Positions 1 to 6,810 of a stretch of DNA of 13,695 bases are shown here, in pieces. Within the stretch, counting starts at the first letter, position 1. Each line of letters begins with the position of its first letter. Under the pieces are notes generated by a model. The model did no database searches. It was given only the letters and a program-made list of their open reading frames with translations, and was not told the origin of the DNA. The DNA is from Ruminococcus sp. (GTDB taxonomy: Bacteria; Bacillota; Clostridia; Oscillospirales; Ruminococcaceae). The position numbers and the translations under genes are program-made. The stretch covers positions 1-13,695 of the forward strand of contig JAFYET010000379.1 of assembly GCA_017544125.1 (NCBI GenBank), given 5' to 3'.

Positions 1-25
1 AAGCCCTTTTTGAGGAAAAGGGCTT
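1..25. terminator. Perfect 10-bp hairpin at the left edge, probable terminator
   Basis: AAGCCCTTTT (1-10) pairs perfectly with AAAAGGGCTT (16-25) around a 5-nt loop. The arm ends supply short T-runs on both strands. It probably ends a transcript whose gene lies left of the window; on the + strand the next long T-run is only at about 45-58. Its direction cannot be settled because the left flank is missing. Confidence 0.5.
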
Positions 26-155
26 GACCCCAAAACCTTCTTGTTTTTTGTTTTCCCCCACAAATTCCGATTTATCCTACATATCCATTTCCCTGACAAA
101 TCATCAAGGCGCTCTGCATACTACAAAGCGCCCTGACGAAAATATATGGTGGGGT

Positions 156-175
156 TTTCCCGATAGTACGGGAAA
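156..175. other. Small hairpin in the glnN downstream region
   Basis: TTTCCCG (156-162) and CGGGAAA (169-175) form a perfect 7-bp stem with a 6-nt loop. No T-run follows on either side, so it is not a convincing terminator. Another weak inverted pair, GGCGCT (109-114) and AGCGCC (127-132), lies nearby. The rest of 26-186 holds no supported gene. Confidence 0.35.
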
Positions 176-186
176 TCAGGAGATAG

Positions 187-243
187 CAAAAAAACAAAAC
201 GAGCCACAGGGCAGGGGGCAGAACGCCCCTTGCCTTGCAGCCC
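187..243 (-). terminator. Rho-independent terminator of glnN
   Basis: Read on the minus strand, 243-225 and 219-201 form a 19-position stem with two mismatches and three G-T wobbles. The loop is GTTCT (224-220), and a T-rich run (200-188) follows directly. It starts 18 bp after the glnN stop codon, so it should end the glnN transcript. Confidence 0.8.
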
Positions 244-260
244 GCACCATTGCGAACAAA

Positions 261-2339
261 TTACTTTACATAGAACAGAAGCTGACCGTATGTCGGGTAA
301 GGCCAGTATTTCTCGCCGACGGATACCTCTATCTCGTCTGCGGTAGCTCTCAGCTCGCCCATAGCGGCGAATACTACATCGTGGTAGTAGTTTGCAGCTT
401 CCTGTACATCGGTATACTCGTGAGCCTTTACGATAACATCTTCGAGAGCGCCGAGCTTCTTATACATATCTGCCATGAGGACGGAGAGCTTCTTGACAAG
501 CTCTGTCTCGAACTCGGCAGGTGCGCCGATGCTCTTTGAAAGGCTTGCTGTCTCAGCAAGATCCTTAACATAGCTTGCAGCTGCGGGAAGGATATCCTTC
601 TTAGCCATATCTACCATTGTAAGAGCCTCGATGTTGAGGGTCTTTACATACTCATCAAGGAGTATCTCAACTCTTGAATGGAGCTCTGTTGCGGTATAAA
701 CGCCGTACTTCTCAAAGAGTGCGATGTTCTCGGGGTATGCGAATGTAGGAATAGCCTCAGGTGTTGACTTGAGGTTTAAAAGCCCTCTCTTCTCTGCCTC
801 AACAGGCCACTCGTCGGAATAGCCGTTGCCGTTGAAGATGATAGGCTCGCTCTCCTTGATAGCTGCCTTGATGAGCTTGTTGAGCTCCTTCTTGAAGTCA
901 GCTGCATTTTCGAGCTTATCTGCAAACTCGTCAAGTGTCTCAGCAACGATGGTGTTGAGCACTGTGTTCGGGCCTGCGCAGGAAAGTCTTGAACCGGGCA
1001 TTCTGAATTCGTACTTATTACCTGTGAATGCGAAAGGCGAAGTTCTGTTTCTGTCTGTTGTATCCTTGGGGAAGTTGGGGAGAACGTCAACGCCGATCTC
1101 CATATCAACGTGCTCGCCCTCATACTTCTTGCCGCTTACAATTGCATCGAGGATAGCTGTGAGCTCATCGCCGAGGAAGATAGAGATGATTGCGGGCGGT
1201 GCCTCGTTAGCGCCGAGACGGTGGTCGTTGCCTGCTGTTGCAACAGAAGCACGCAGCACGTCCTGATGCTTATAAACTGCCTTGATAACTGCTATTAAGA
1301 AGAGCAGGAACTGTGCGTTCTCGGCAGGTGTCTTACCGGGGTCAAGGAGGTTAACGCCTGTGTTTGTTGAAAGAGACCAGTTATTGTGCTTGCCCGAGCC
1401 GTTGATGCCTGCGAAAGGCTTTTCGTGCAGCAGGCACTTGAAGCCGTGCTTTCTTGCAGTTCTCTTCATTATCTCCATTGTGAGCTGGTTATGGTCGGTA
1501 GCGATATTTGTTGTGCCGTAGATAGGTGCAAGCTCATGCTGTGCGGGAGCGACCTCGTTATGCTTGGTCTTAGCATAGATGCCGAGCTTCCACAGCTGCT
1601 CGTCAAGATCCTTCATATAAGCGGCAACTCTTGTCTTGATTGTGCCGAAGTAGTGATCTTCAAGCTCCTGACCCTTGGGTGCGGGTGCGCCGTAGAGTGA
1701 GCGGCCTGTATAGATAAGGTCTTTTCTGTGAGAATACATCTCTCTGTCAACGAGGAAGTATTCCTGCTCGGGACCTACATTTGAGATAACTCTTGTAGCG
1801 TCTGAATCAAAGAGCTTTAATACTCTCAGGGCTGATTTATTGATAGCCTCCATAGAACGCAGGAGAGGTGTTTTCTTATCGAGTGCTTCGCCGTTATAGG
1901 AGCAGAAGGCTGTAGGGATGCAAAGCGTATGCTCCTTGATGAATGCGAATGATGTAGGATCCCACGCTGTATAGCCTCTTGCCTCGAAGGTAGCTCTTAA
2001 GCCGCCGGAGGGGAAGGAGGAAGCGTCAGGCTCGCCCTTGATGAGCTCTTTACCCGAGAACTCCATGATAACGTGACCTTCCTCAGTGGGTGATATGAAG
2101 CTGTCGAGCTTTTCTGCGGTAAGACCTGTCATCGGCTGGAACCAGTGTGTAAAGTGTGTGCAGCCCTTTTCGCAAGCCCAGTCCTTCATAGCGTTTGCAA
2201 CAACATTTGCAACGTCGATATCAAGCGGTGTGCCGTCGTTTATCGTCTTCTTAAGAGCCTTATAGGTCTGCTTGGGAAGGCGCTCTTTCATTACTGACTC
2301 GTTGAATACGTCGCTGCCAAAGATCTCAGGTACGTTCAT
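261..2339 (-). CDS. glnN: Glutamine synthetase type III (GSIII)
   Basis: Cytoplasmic ATP-dependent ligase making glutamine from glutamate and ammonia, the entry step of nitrogen assimilation. The 692-residue length fits the GSIII family (roughly 700), not GSI (about 450). Visible signatures are GPEQEYF (189-195), NEVAPAQHE (261-269), the [12 protein letters not shown] segment (311-322), [13 protein letters not shown] (371-383) and [16 protein letters not shown] (431-446). These cover the metal-, glutamate- and ATP-binding catalytic core; a GSIII-specific C-terminal region follows. The ATG at 2339 is preceded by AAAGGGAG about 8 nt upstream. The gene is monocistronic, between its own promoter and a strong terminator. 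The leader terminator described separately suggests attenuation, probably by nitrogen status (inferred). The frame appears intact. The family call is very secure; the symbol glnN versus glnA is a naming choice. Confidence 0.96.
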   Translation of the reverse strand: MNVPEIFGSDVFNESVMKERLPKQTYKALKKTINDGTPLDIDVANVVANAMKDWACEKGCTHFTHWFQPMTGLTAEKLDSFISPTEEGHVIMEFSGKELIKGEPDASSFPSGGLRATFEARGYTAWDPTSFAFIKEHTLCIPTAFCSYNGEALDKKTPLLRSMEAINKSALRVLKLFDSDATRVISNVGPEQEYFLVDREMYSHRKDLIYTGRSLYGAPAPKGQELEDHYFGTIKTRVAAYMKDLDEQLWKLGIYAKTKHNEVAPAQHELAPIYGTTNIATDHNQLTMEIMKRTARKHGFKCLLHEKPFAGINGSGKHNNWSLSTNTGVNLLDPGKTPAENAQFLLFLIAVIKAVYKHQDVLRASVATAGNDHRLGANEAPPAIISIFLGDELTAILDAIVSGKKYEGEHVDMEIGVDVLPNFPKDTTDRNRTSPFAFTGNKYEFRMPGSRLSCAGPNTVLNTIVAETLDEFADKLENAADFKKELNKLIKAAIKESEPIIFNGNGYSDEWPVEAEKRGLLNLKSTPEAIPTFAYPENIALFEKYGVYTATELHSRVEILLDEYVKTLNIEALTMVDMAKKDILPAAASYVKDLAETASLSKSIGAPAEFETELVKKLSVLMADMYKKLGALEDVIVKAHEYTDVQEAANYYHDVVFAAMGELRATADEIEVSVGEKYWPYPTYGQLLFYVK

Positions 2340-2361
2340 TATGGATACTCCCTTTCGTTAT

Positions 2362-2402
2362 AAAAAAATAAAAACGCTGCGGACTTTAAGTCGTCCACAG
2401 CG
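2362..2402 (-). terminator. Leader terminator (attenuator) upstream of glnN
   Basis: On the minus strand CGCTGTGGAC (2402-2393) pairs with GTCCGCAGCG (2384-2375) with one T-G wobble around an 8-nt loop. TTTTTATTTTTTT (2374-2362) follows at once. This is a canonical intrinsic terminator lying between the glnN promoter (2424-2452) and its ribosome binding site, so most transcripts should stop unless it is disrupted. No gene precedes it in this orientation, which argues for attenuation. Confidence 0.8.
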
Positions 2403-2412
2403 CCTTTGCTGT
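2397..2412 (-). promoter_or_regulatory. Alternative hairpin with AAAGGC hexaloop (candidate antiterminator)
   Basis: On the minus strand ACAGC (2412-2408), loop AAAGGC (2407-2402), GCTGT (2401-2397) form a perfect 5-bp stem. It uses bases 2397-2402 of the 5' arm of the leader terminator, so the two structures exclude each other. A six-base loop with A first and G fourth matches the loop rule of ANTAR-protein RNA targets. The usual second (upstream) hairpin is not evident, so the link to ANTAR control is only inferred. Confidence 0.4.
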
Positions 2413-2423
2413 TTACAATTATG

Positions 2424-2452
2424 AGTATATACCTTTTTCCCCGATTTGTCAA
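2424..2452 (-). promoter_or_regulatory. glnN promoter (sigma-A type)
   Basis: On the minus strand TTGACA (2452-2447), a 17-bp spacer and TATACT (2429-2424). Transcription would start near 2417, giving a leader of about 78 nt that contains the attenuator. Confidence 0.8.
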
Positions 2453-2504
2453 GGGGGTAAACCGCCAAAATCGACATTTCGGAGTTTACCACCAAGAAAT
2501 CCCC

Positions 2505-2540
2505 CATTGTTGAAAGATATTTGGTGCAGATTTCACAATT
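2505..2540. repeat. 36-bp direct repeat, copy 1
   Basis: Begins CATTGTTGAAAGAT and shares TTGGTGCA and TTCACA blocks with the copy at 2647-2682. The copies match at 32 of 36 positions. It lies about 53 bp upstream of the glnN -35 box. The function is unknown; a protein-binding site or an old local duplication are both possible. Confidence 0.75.
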
Positions 2541-2757
2541 CAAAAGCTATGCAAGATTCTTGTAATCAAGCGTTAACAATTTTAAACAATTGCTTACAAA
2601 TTGTATGTTATTTTGATTATTAGGCGTATTATACCAGTAATTTCTGCATTGTTGAAAGATTTTTGGTGCAAAATTCACAGTTTTATTGTTAGGATATTTA
2701 GCGTTAATAAATAAGCAACAGATTTAACAATAAGGTAATCTTTAAAAGCCTTGGGGG
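2541..2757. other. AT-rich intergenic control region between glnN and the DUF4846 gene
   Basis: Divergent gap with no supported coding sequence. Apart from repeat copy 2, it holds small inverted repeats: CTTG/CAAG (2559-2570) and ACAATT/AATTGT (near 2585-2604). No transposon ends, tRNA or further genes are seen. Confidence 0.5.
2647..2682. repeat. 36-bp direct repeat, copy 2
   Basis: Same orientation as copy 1, offset 142 bp, differing at four positions (repeat positions 15, 25, 27 and 34). It lies about 75 bp upstream of the DUF4846 gene promoter. A GCGTTAA motif follows each copy (2570 and 2700-2706), so the duplication may extend further in degraded form. Confidence 0.75.
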
Positions 2758-2786
2758 TTGTATTTTTGCGGGGGTTATGGTATCAT
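2758..2786 (+). promoter_or_regulatory. Putative promoter of the DUF4846 gene
   Basis: TTGTAT (2758-2763), a 17-bp spacer and TATCAT (2781-2786), about 40 bp before the start codon. The -35 box is a partial match, so this is a moderate call. Confidence 0.5.
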
Positions 2787-2825
2787 ATTAAGTGGAGAAA
2801 AAGCATAAATTTAAGGAGAAAAGCT

Positions 2826-3737
2826 ATGAAAAAAACCAAAGGCATATCCAAAAAACTGATGATCATCATACCCCTTGCCGCCCTTGTGTGTGCGGCACTC
2901 ATATTCATTTATCTGCGCATCAACCCCACATGGAAGGCCGCCGAGCTTACTGTCGAGCAGGCGGGAACGCAGCATAATATACAGTGCATAGATCCCTCGG
3001 GCAAGACGCTCGAAACGAGGGTAACGCCGCCCGAGGGCTTCACCCGTGTCGAGGCGGGCGAGGGGAGCTTTGCGCAGTATTTGAGAGATTATCCGCTGCT
3101 GCCCGACAACTCAAAGCTGCCTGTATATGACGGCAGCACCATAGAGTCTGAGTACACTGCCGCTGTTTTTGACATCGACCTCGGTGACGAGGGCTATCAG
3201 CAGTGCGCCGACAGTGTGATAAGGCTATACAGCGACTACTACTATGAAAAGGGCGAGTATGACAAGATATCTTTCATGTTCTCAAACGGCGATGAGTGCA
3301 GCTATGAGCGCTGGCGTGACGGAAAGCGAATGCTTGTTTTCGGCAGCTTTTCCTGCGAGATACCTGCCGCCTTCAAGGACGACAGCGAGCAGCAGTACCG
3401 CAACTATTTAAAAGAGGTAATGAACTATGCAGGCACCCTCTCGCTGCAAAAGGAATCAGAGAAGATATCTGCCGATGATCTGAGGATAGGCGACATCATC
3501 TGCAACGACAGGCACGTTGTTATGGTGGTGGATATGGCGGTGAACGAGCAGGGCGACAAGCGCTATCTCTTCGGGCAGAGCTTTATACCTGCGGTGTGCT
3601 TTCATATAATCACCAACACCGGGGGCGACACGCCCACTGCGTGGTACACCAAAGAGCAGATAAGCAGGGATTCCTTCAAGATAGGCGAATACAGCTTTGA
3701 GAGCAAGGACATACGCCGCTGGAAGGAAGGGTTTTAG
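2826..3737 (+). CDS. Membrane-anchored DUF4846 family protein
   Basis: The ATG at 2826 is chosen because AAGGAG (2813-2818) sits 7 nt upstream; an in-frame TTG at 2751 has no such site and lies before the promoter. The 303-residue product has a basic N-terminus and one hydrophobic segment (about 11-30), so it is probably an extracytoplasmic protein held by a signal anchor. The rest resembles DUF4846 as I recall it: PPEGFTR (68-74), DLGDEGYQQCADSVIRLY (118-135), YAGTLSL (201-207), IGDI (221-224), QSFIPA (251-256) and AWYT (272-275). The GD...H arrangement (222-230) and QSFIPA are the most conserved-looking parts and may form an active site. No biochemical role is known to me. It stands alone, convergent with the esterase lipoprotein. 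Confidence 0.85.
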   Translation: MKKTKGISKKLMIIIPLAALVCAALIFIYLRINPTWKAAELTVEQAGTQHNIQCIDPSGKTLETRVTPPEGFTRVEAGEGSFAQYLRDYPLLPDNSKLPVYDGSTIESEYTAAVFDIDLGDEGYQQCADSVIRLYSDYYYEKGEYDKISFMFSNGDECSYERWRDGKRMLVFGSFSCEIPAAFKDDSEQQYRNYLKEVMNYAGTLSLQKESEKISADDLRIGDIICNDRHVVMVVDMAVNEQGDKRYLFGQSFIPAVCFHIITNTGGDTPTAWYTKEQISRDSFKIGEYSFESKDIRRWKEGF

Positions 3738-3746
3738 AGATAAGAA

Positions 3747-3784
3747 AACACCTTCGACAATGCAAAATGCTTGTCGGAGGTGTT
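3747..3784. terminator. Bidirectional terminator between convergent genes
   Basis: AACACCTTCGACAA (3747-3760) pairs with TTGTCGGAGGTGTT (3771-3784) through 14 positions with one G-T wobble and a 10-nt loop. On the minus strand TTTTCTTAT follows; on the plus strand a weaker CTTACTTCTTA follows. It can serve both the DUF4846 gene and the lipoprotein gene. Confidence 0.75.
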
Positions 3785-3819
3785 CTTACTTCTTACCTCT
3801 AACCTCTTACCGCTGAGCG

Positions 3820-5067
3820 TTATGTAGCCGCCCACCCCAGTATCTGGAACGCCTTATCCTCATCGCCCTCGATGGGGGCTATACTTATCTCTACCGTCTG
3901 CTCGGTGTCGGAGTTTACTATCTGCGTTACCAGCGGGTCGCCCCAGCCGCCTTTGGTCACGCCCTTGACCAGCTTGCTGTCTTCACCGCTGTCGGTCTTT
4001 ATCTTCACCTCAACGGTGGCGTAATTGCCCGAGCCTACTTCCTTTGAGATAAGGAAGATGTTTTTGCCTTTTAAGGTGAACTTTATCGGCTCGCTCTCGC
4101 CGGCACGGTGTGTCCAGCCGTTTGTAAAGGAAGCGACATCTGTCTCGCCCTGATACCAGCCGCCGAGGGTGTCGGCTTCTATCGCATCGCCCTCATACAT
4201 TTTAGCGCCGTAGCTTAAAAGCAGCGTTTTAGGCTCGGCGGGCAGCACATAGGGCTGCGATTCCTGCTCGGTCACTGTCTTGAAGTAATGCTCTATCATC
4301 GAGGCTACCAGCTGATGACCGTCTTTGTTGGGGTGAGAGCCGTCGTTTGAAAACTCCTTCCAGGTCAGGCGGTTATTTTTAAACAGAAACCTCAGTGCAT
4401 CGCAGTAGGATATCATGGGCAGGTCGTAGTAGGTGCCTATCTCCTTCATATAGTCCTGCGCCGAGTAGTCGTCCTCGGTGACGGAGAAGAGCAGGATAAC
4501 GGCGATATCACGTTCAAGCAGCGTTCTTACAATGCTCTCATACGCCTCCTGATAGGTGAAGTCGTTTCCGTCATTCACCGCATACTCCAAAAAGACGATA
4601 TCGGGGTCATCTTTGAGCAGGTCACGCTCCATACGCAGAACGCCGAGCTTTGAGGGCGTTCCGCTGAGTCCCGCATTACAGTAGCCTACATTATCGCCAT
4701 TGCCGTACATATCCTTAAAGATATTATATGTGAGCGAGGCATAGCACTCATCTTTCTTGACCTTATACCCCTCGGTGATAGAGCCGCCTAAGTAGCCGAG
4801 GGTTATCTTCTCGCCTGCCTGCGCCTTTGCAATCTTATCCTTTACAAGGGAGGAATTGCCGTAGCTCACAAGCGAAGTATCAAGCATTGCCGCCGTCCAC
4901 TCCTCATCGGTCTGGGGGAGCTGTTCCTGTTCAGATGAGCTTTCCTGTGCCGCAGATTCAGCGCTGCCGCTCTCTGCCTCAGAGGAAGAGCCGCCGTCGC
5001 CGCAGGCGGTCATGGTGGTGAGTACAAGCAAAAACGAAAGTGTCATGGTAAGTATTCTTTTTAGCAT
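3820..5067 (-). CDS. SGNH/GDSL-family hydrolase lipoprotein, probable secreted esterase
   Basis: 415-residue protein with a type II signal peptide: basic start, hydrophobic stretch (5-20) and lipobox ending at Cys22, followed by a Ser/Glu-rich linker (about 27-50). It should be tethered to the outer face of the membrane. SGNH blocks are complete: GGSITEG (94-100, nucleophile Ser96), NAGLSG (131-136), VFLEYAVND (158-166, Asn165) and DGSHPNKDGH (242-251, Asp242 and His245). Residues from about 280 onward look like a separate beta-rich domain, possibly carbohydrate-binding (inference). Many such proteins deacetylate plant polysaccharides, but the substrate cannot be read here. The start is supported by AAGGAGGG (5079-5072). 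It follows the sugar-ABC ATPase gene at 88 bp and is probably co-transcribed, with a LacI-like operator in its leader. Confidence 0.88.
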   Translation of the reverse strand: MLKRILTMTLSFLLVLTTMTACGDGGSSSEAESGSAESAAQESSSEQEQLPQTDEEWTAAMLDTSLVSYGNSSLVKDKIAKAQAGEKITLGYLGGSITEGYKVKKDECYASLTYNIFKDMYGNGDNVGYCNAGLSGTPSKLGVLRMERDLLKDDPDIVFLEYAVNDGNDFTYQEAYESIVRTLLERDIAVILLFSVTEDDYSAQDYMKEIGTYYDLPMISYCDALRFLFKNNRLTWKEFSNDGSHPNKDGHQLVASMIEHYFKTVTEQESQPYVLPAEPKTLLLSYGAKMYEGDAIEADTLGGWYQGETDVASFTNGWTHRAGESEPIKFTLKGKNIFLISKEVGSGNYATVEVKIKTDSGEDSKLVKGVTKGGWGDPLVTQIVNSDTEQTVEISIAPIEGDEDKAFQILGWAAT

Positions 5068-5078
5068 ATTGCCCTCCT

Positions 5079-5092
5079 TGTAAACGTTTCAA
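5079..5092. promoter_or_regulatory. LacI-family-like operator before the esterase gene
   Basis: TGTAAACGTTTCAA is a near-palindrome centred on CG, like LacI/GalR-family operators. Read on the minus strand as TTGAAACGTTTACA it matches the catabolite-response consensus TGWAANCGNTNWCA at 12 of 14 positions. It directly abuts the ribosome binding site, a position from which a repressor could block the gene. Based on a single site only. Confidence 0.4.
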
Positions 5093-5111
5093 ATGCCCAT
5101 ATACGAAAGTA

Positions 5112-5132
5112 ACCCCCCGCAATGCGGGAGGT
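5112..5132 (-). terminator. Weak terminator or processing hairpin between the ATPase and esterase genes
   Basis: On the minus strand ACCTCCCGC (5132-5124) pairs with GCGGGGGGT (5120-5112), one T-G wobble, with a 3-nt loop. Only TACTTTCG follows, not a proper T-run. It could stabilise the 3' end of the ATPase message or give partial termination. Confidence 0.4.
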
Positions 5133-5155
5133 CACTGAATGTTTTAGTTTTGATA

Positions 5156-6304
5156 TCAGTTGATAACAGTCTTCTCTGTCTCCTTATCGAAGATGTGGAT
5201 CTTGTTAGCTTCAAGAACAACTTCGATATCGTCGCCGGGGCGAGCTGTGGAGCGGGGAGCAACTCTTGCTGTGAGCGGGATGCCCTCGCAGGTGAGGTAG
5301 AGGTATGTCTCAGCACCCATCATTTCTGTAACTTCAACAGTAGCTGTTACCTTACCTGTTGTAGCGGATGCGATAACCATATCCCCATCAGAGATAGCCT
5401 CAGGACGGATACCGAGGATAACTTCCTGATCAACGAGCTCGTCAAGTGCTTCTCTGTTAGCAGCAGCCTTGCTCTCAGGGATCTCGATAGTATACTTCTT
5501 GCCCTGTGTTGTCTTTGTATCTTCAGAGCCGAACTCTACGAGGAAGCTGTCGCCTGCCTTTAAGAGCTTAGCGTCGATGAAGTTCATCTGAGGTGAACCT
5601 ATAAAGCCTGCAACGAACTGGTTAACAGGGTTGTTGTAGAGGTTTGTAGGTGTGTCTATCTGCTGGATGTAACCGTCCTTCATAACAACGATTCTATCAC
5701 CCATCGTCATAGCCTCTGTCTGGTCATGTGTAACGTAGATGAATGTTGTACCCAGTCTCTTATGGAGCTTGGAGATCTCGGTTCTCATCTGTGCTCTCAG
5801 TTTTGCATCGAGGTTTGAAAGAGGCTCGTCGAGAAGGAATACCTGAGGCTCACGAACTATAGCACGGCCGAGCGCAACACGCTGTCTCTGACCACCGGAG
5901 AGAGCCTTCGGCTTTCTGTCGAGAAGGTGAGCGATATCGAGTATTCTTGCAGCTTCCTCAACCTTTCTTGCTATCTCATCCTTAGGAACTTTTCTGAGCT
6001 TAAGGCCGAATGCCATGTTCTCGAAAACTGTCATATGAGGATAAAGAGCGTAGTTCTGGAAAACCATTGCGATATCTCTGTCCTTAGGAGCTATATCGTT
6101 AACGAGTCTGTCGCCGATATAAAGCTCGCCCTCGCTGATCTCCTCAAGACCTGCGATCATACGGAGTGTTGTTGACTTACCGCAGCCTGAAGGGCCTACG
6201 AGAATGATAAACTCCTTGTCCTTGATCTCAATGTTGAAATCTGATACGGCGATAACACCGCCTGCGTACTTTTTGTAGATCTCTCTAAGTGATACACTTG
6301 CCAT
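5156..6304 (-). CDS. msmX: Carbohydrate ABC transporter ATP-binding protein (MsmX/MsmK/UgpC type)
   Basis: 382-residue cytoplasmic ATPase that powers sugar import with permeases encoded elsewhere. All nucleotide-binding motifs are present: Walker [10 protein letters not shown] (37-45), Q-loop Gln83, signature LSGGQ (135-139), Walker B VFLLDE (155-160) and switch His193. The [18 protein letters not shown] stretch (191-208) and a C-terminal regulatory OB/TOBE-type region (about 235-382) are typical of the MalK/MsmX/UgpC subfamily. The ATG at 6304 has GGGAGGT about 9 nt upstream. No permease or binding protein is adjacent, which fits a shared ATPase serving several importers, as known for MsmX of Bacillus. 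The family call is very secure; the exact symbol and substrates are inferred. Confidence 0.93.
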   Translation of the reverse strand: MASVSLREIYKKYAGGVIAVSDFNIEIKDKEFIILVGPSGCGKSTTLRMIAGLEEISEGELYIGDRLVNDIAPKDRDIAMVFQNYALYPHMTVFENMAFGLKLRKVPKDEIARKVEEAARILDIAHLLDRKPKALSGGQRQRVALGRAIVREPQVFLLDEPLSNLDAKLRAQMRTEISKLHKRLGTTFIYVTHDQTEAMTMGDRIVVMKDGYIQQIDTPTNLYNNPVNQFVAGFIGSPQMNFIDAKLLKAGDSFLVEFGSEDTKTTQGKKYTIEIPESKAAANREALDELVDQEVILGIRPEAISDGDMVIASATTGKVTATVEVTEMMGAETYLYLTCEGIPLTARVAPRSTARPGDDIEVVLEANKIHIFDKETEKTVIN

Positions 6305-6363
6305 CTAAAAAGGACCTCCCTATTTTAAATAAATTTTTTACATACTAATAATGAACCCGATTG

Positions 6364-6380
6364 CCCTACAATACGTAGGG
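6364..6380 (-). promoter_or_regulatory. Small hairpin in the ATPase leader
   Basis: CCCTAC (6364-6369) and GTAGGG (6375-6380) form a perfect 6-bp stem with a 5-nt loop inside the predicted 100-nt leader of the ABC ATPase gene. No T-run follows, so it is not a terminator; its role is unknown. Confidence 0.35.
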
Positions 6381-6410
6381 AATAGCCCACCTATCATTAG
6401 CTATGTTAAT

Positions 6411-6439
6411 ATCATAACAAATTTTTTATACATAAACAA
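6411..6439 (-). promoter_or_regulatory. Putative promoter of the ABC ATPase gene
   Basis: On the minus strand TTGTTT (6439-6434), a 17-bp spacer and TATGAT (6416-6411). The -10 box is good and the -35 box weak. It predicts a leader of about 100 nt. Confidence 0.5.
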
Positions 6440-6654
6440 GAGTTTTTTTAACTAAACTTTATTCTAACTCTTTATAAATATTGACTAAAATTATACAGCT
6501 ACTGGAAAAATCTTACAAAAAGGTTCATCATTGTGTATGTTTTCTTTCAACGACTTTGTGCATTATCCCCAAAAATAGGGCTTTTCAGCGGGTTCCCACA
6601 CAAGATATTGTGGCTGTGTATGATTTCACAAAGTATAATCGCCATTAGCCGTTT
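6440..6654. other. Gene-free AT-rich stretch upstream of the ABC ATPase gene
   Basis: No coding sequence with a ribosome binding site is seen. One-mismatch relatives of the DnaA box occur here: TGTGCATTA at 6557, TTATCCCCA at 6563 and TGTGTATGA at about 6614. Otherwise I see nothing specific. Confidence 0.4.
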
Positions 6655-6807
6655 TTGTATTGCATTATGCACAATTATTCACAAATATGCATTTGTAAAC
6701 CCCTCCGTCACGGCTATGCCGTGCCGCCTCCCCTGAACGCATTATCCGCTTTGCGGAAAACGCCGGGAGGGGGACTGCCGGCACTCGCAGAGTGGCAGTG
6801 GTGGAGG
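6655..6807. repeat. Composite intergenic repeat: AT-rich tract plus GC-rich palindrome cluster
   Basis: An AT-rich tract (6655-6699) abuts stacked palindromes: CACGGC/GCCGTG (6709-6723), TCCGC/GCGGA (6745-6757) enclosed by CCTCCC/GGGAGG (6727-6732, 6765-6770), and CACTC/GAGTG (about 6782-6794). It lies just 3' of the rsuA-type gene. The architecture resembles 8488-8580, 9195-9306 and 12694-12800, suggesting a dispersed noncoding repeat family. Confidence 0.5.
6665..6683 (+). promoter_or_regulatory. Two tandem DnaA-box-like 9-mers
   Basis: TTATGCACA (6665-6673) and TTATTCACA (6675-6683) both fit TTATNCACA and are phased exactly 10 bp apart. A short inverted repeat, ACAAAT/ATTTGT (6681-6696), overlaps the second box. 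Nearby genes are not those of a replication origin. The tract may also be a worn copy of the ATTATGN heptamer array seen elsewhere in the window. Confidence 0.35.
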
Positions 6808-6810
6808 GTT

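Noticed and set aside
24..539. Open frame antisense to the 3' end of glnN
   Set aside because: It has no ribosome binding site, overlaps the glnN terminator and lies opposite a secure gene; its product is low-complexity.
2505..2682. CRISPR array
   Set aside because: There are only two repeat units, 106 bp apart, diverged, with no cas genes.
2751..2825. TTG start at 2751 for the DUF4846 gene
   Set aside because: It lies upstream of the predicted promoter -35 box and lacks a ribosome binding site; ATG 2826 has AAGGAG at 7 nt.
6557..6700. Chromosomal replication origin
   Set aside because: DnaA-box-like sites exist, but dnaA, dnaN, rpmH and other origin genes are absent and there are too few perfect boxes.
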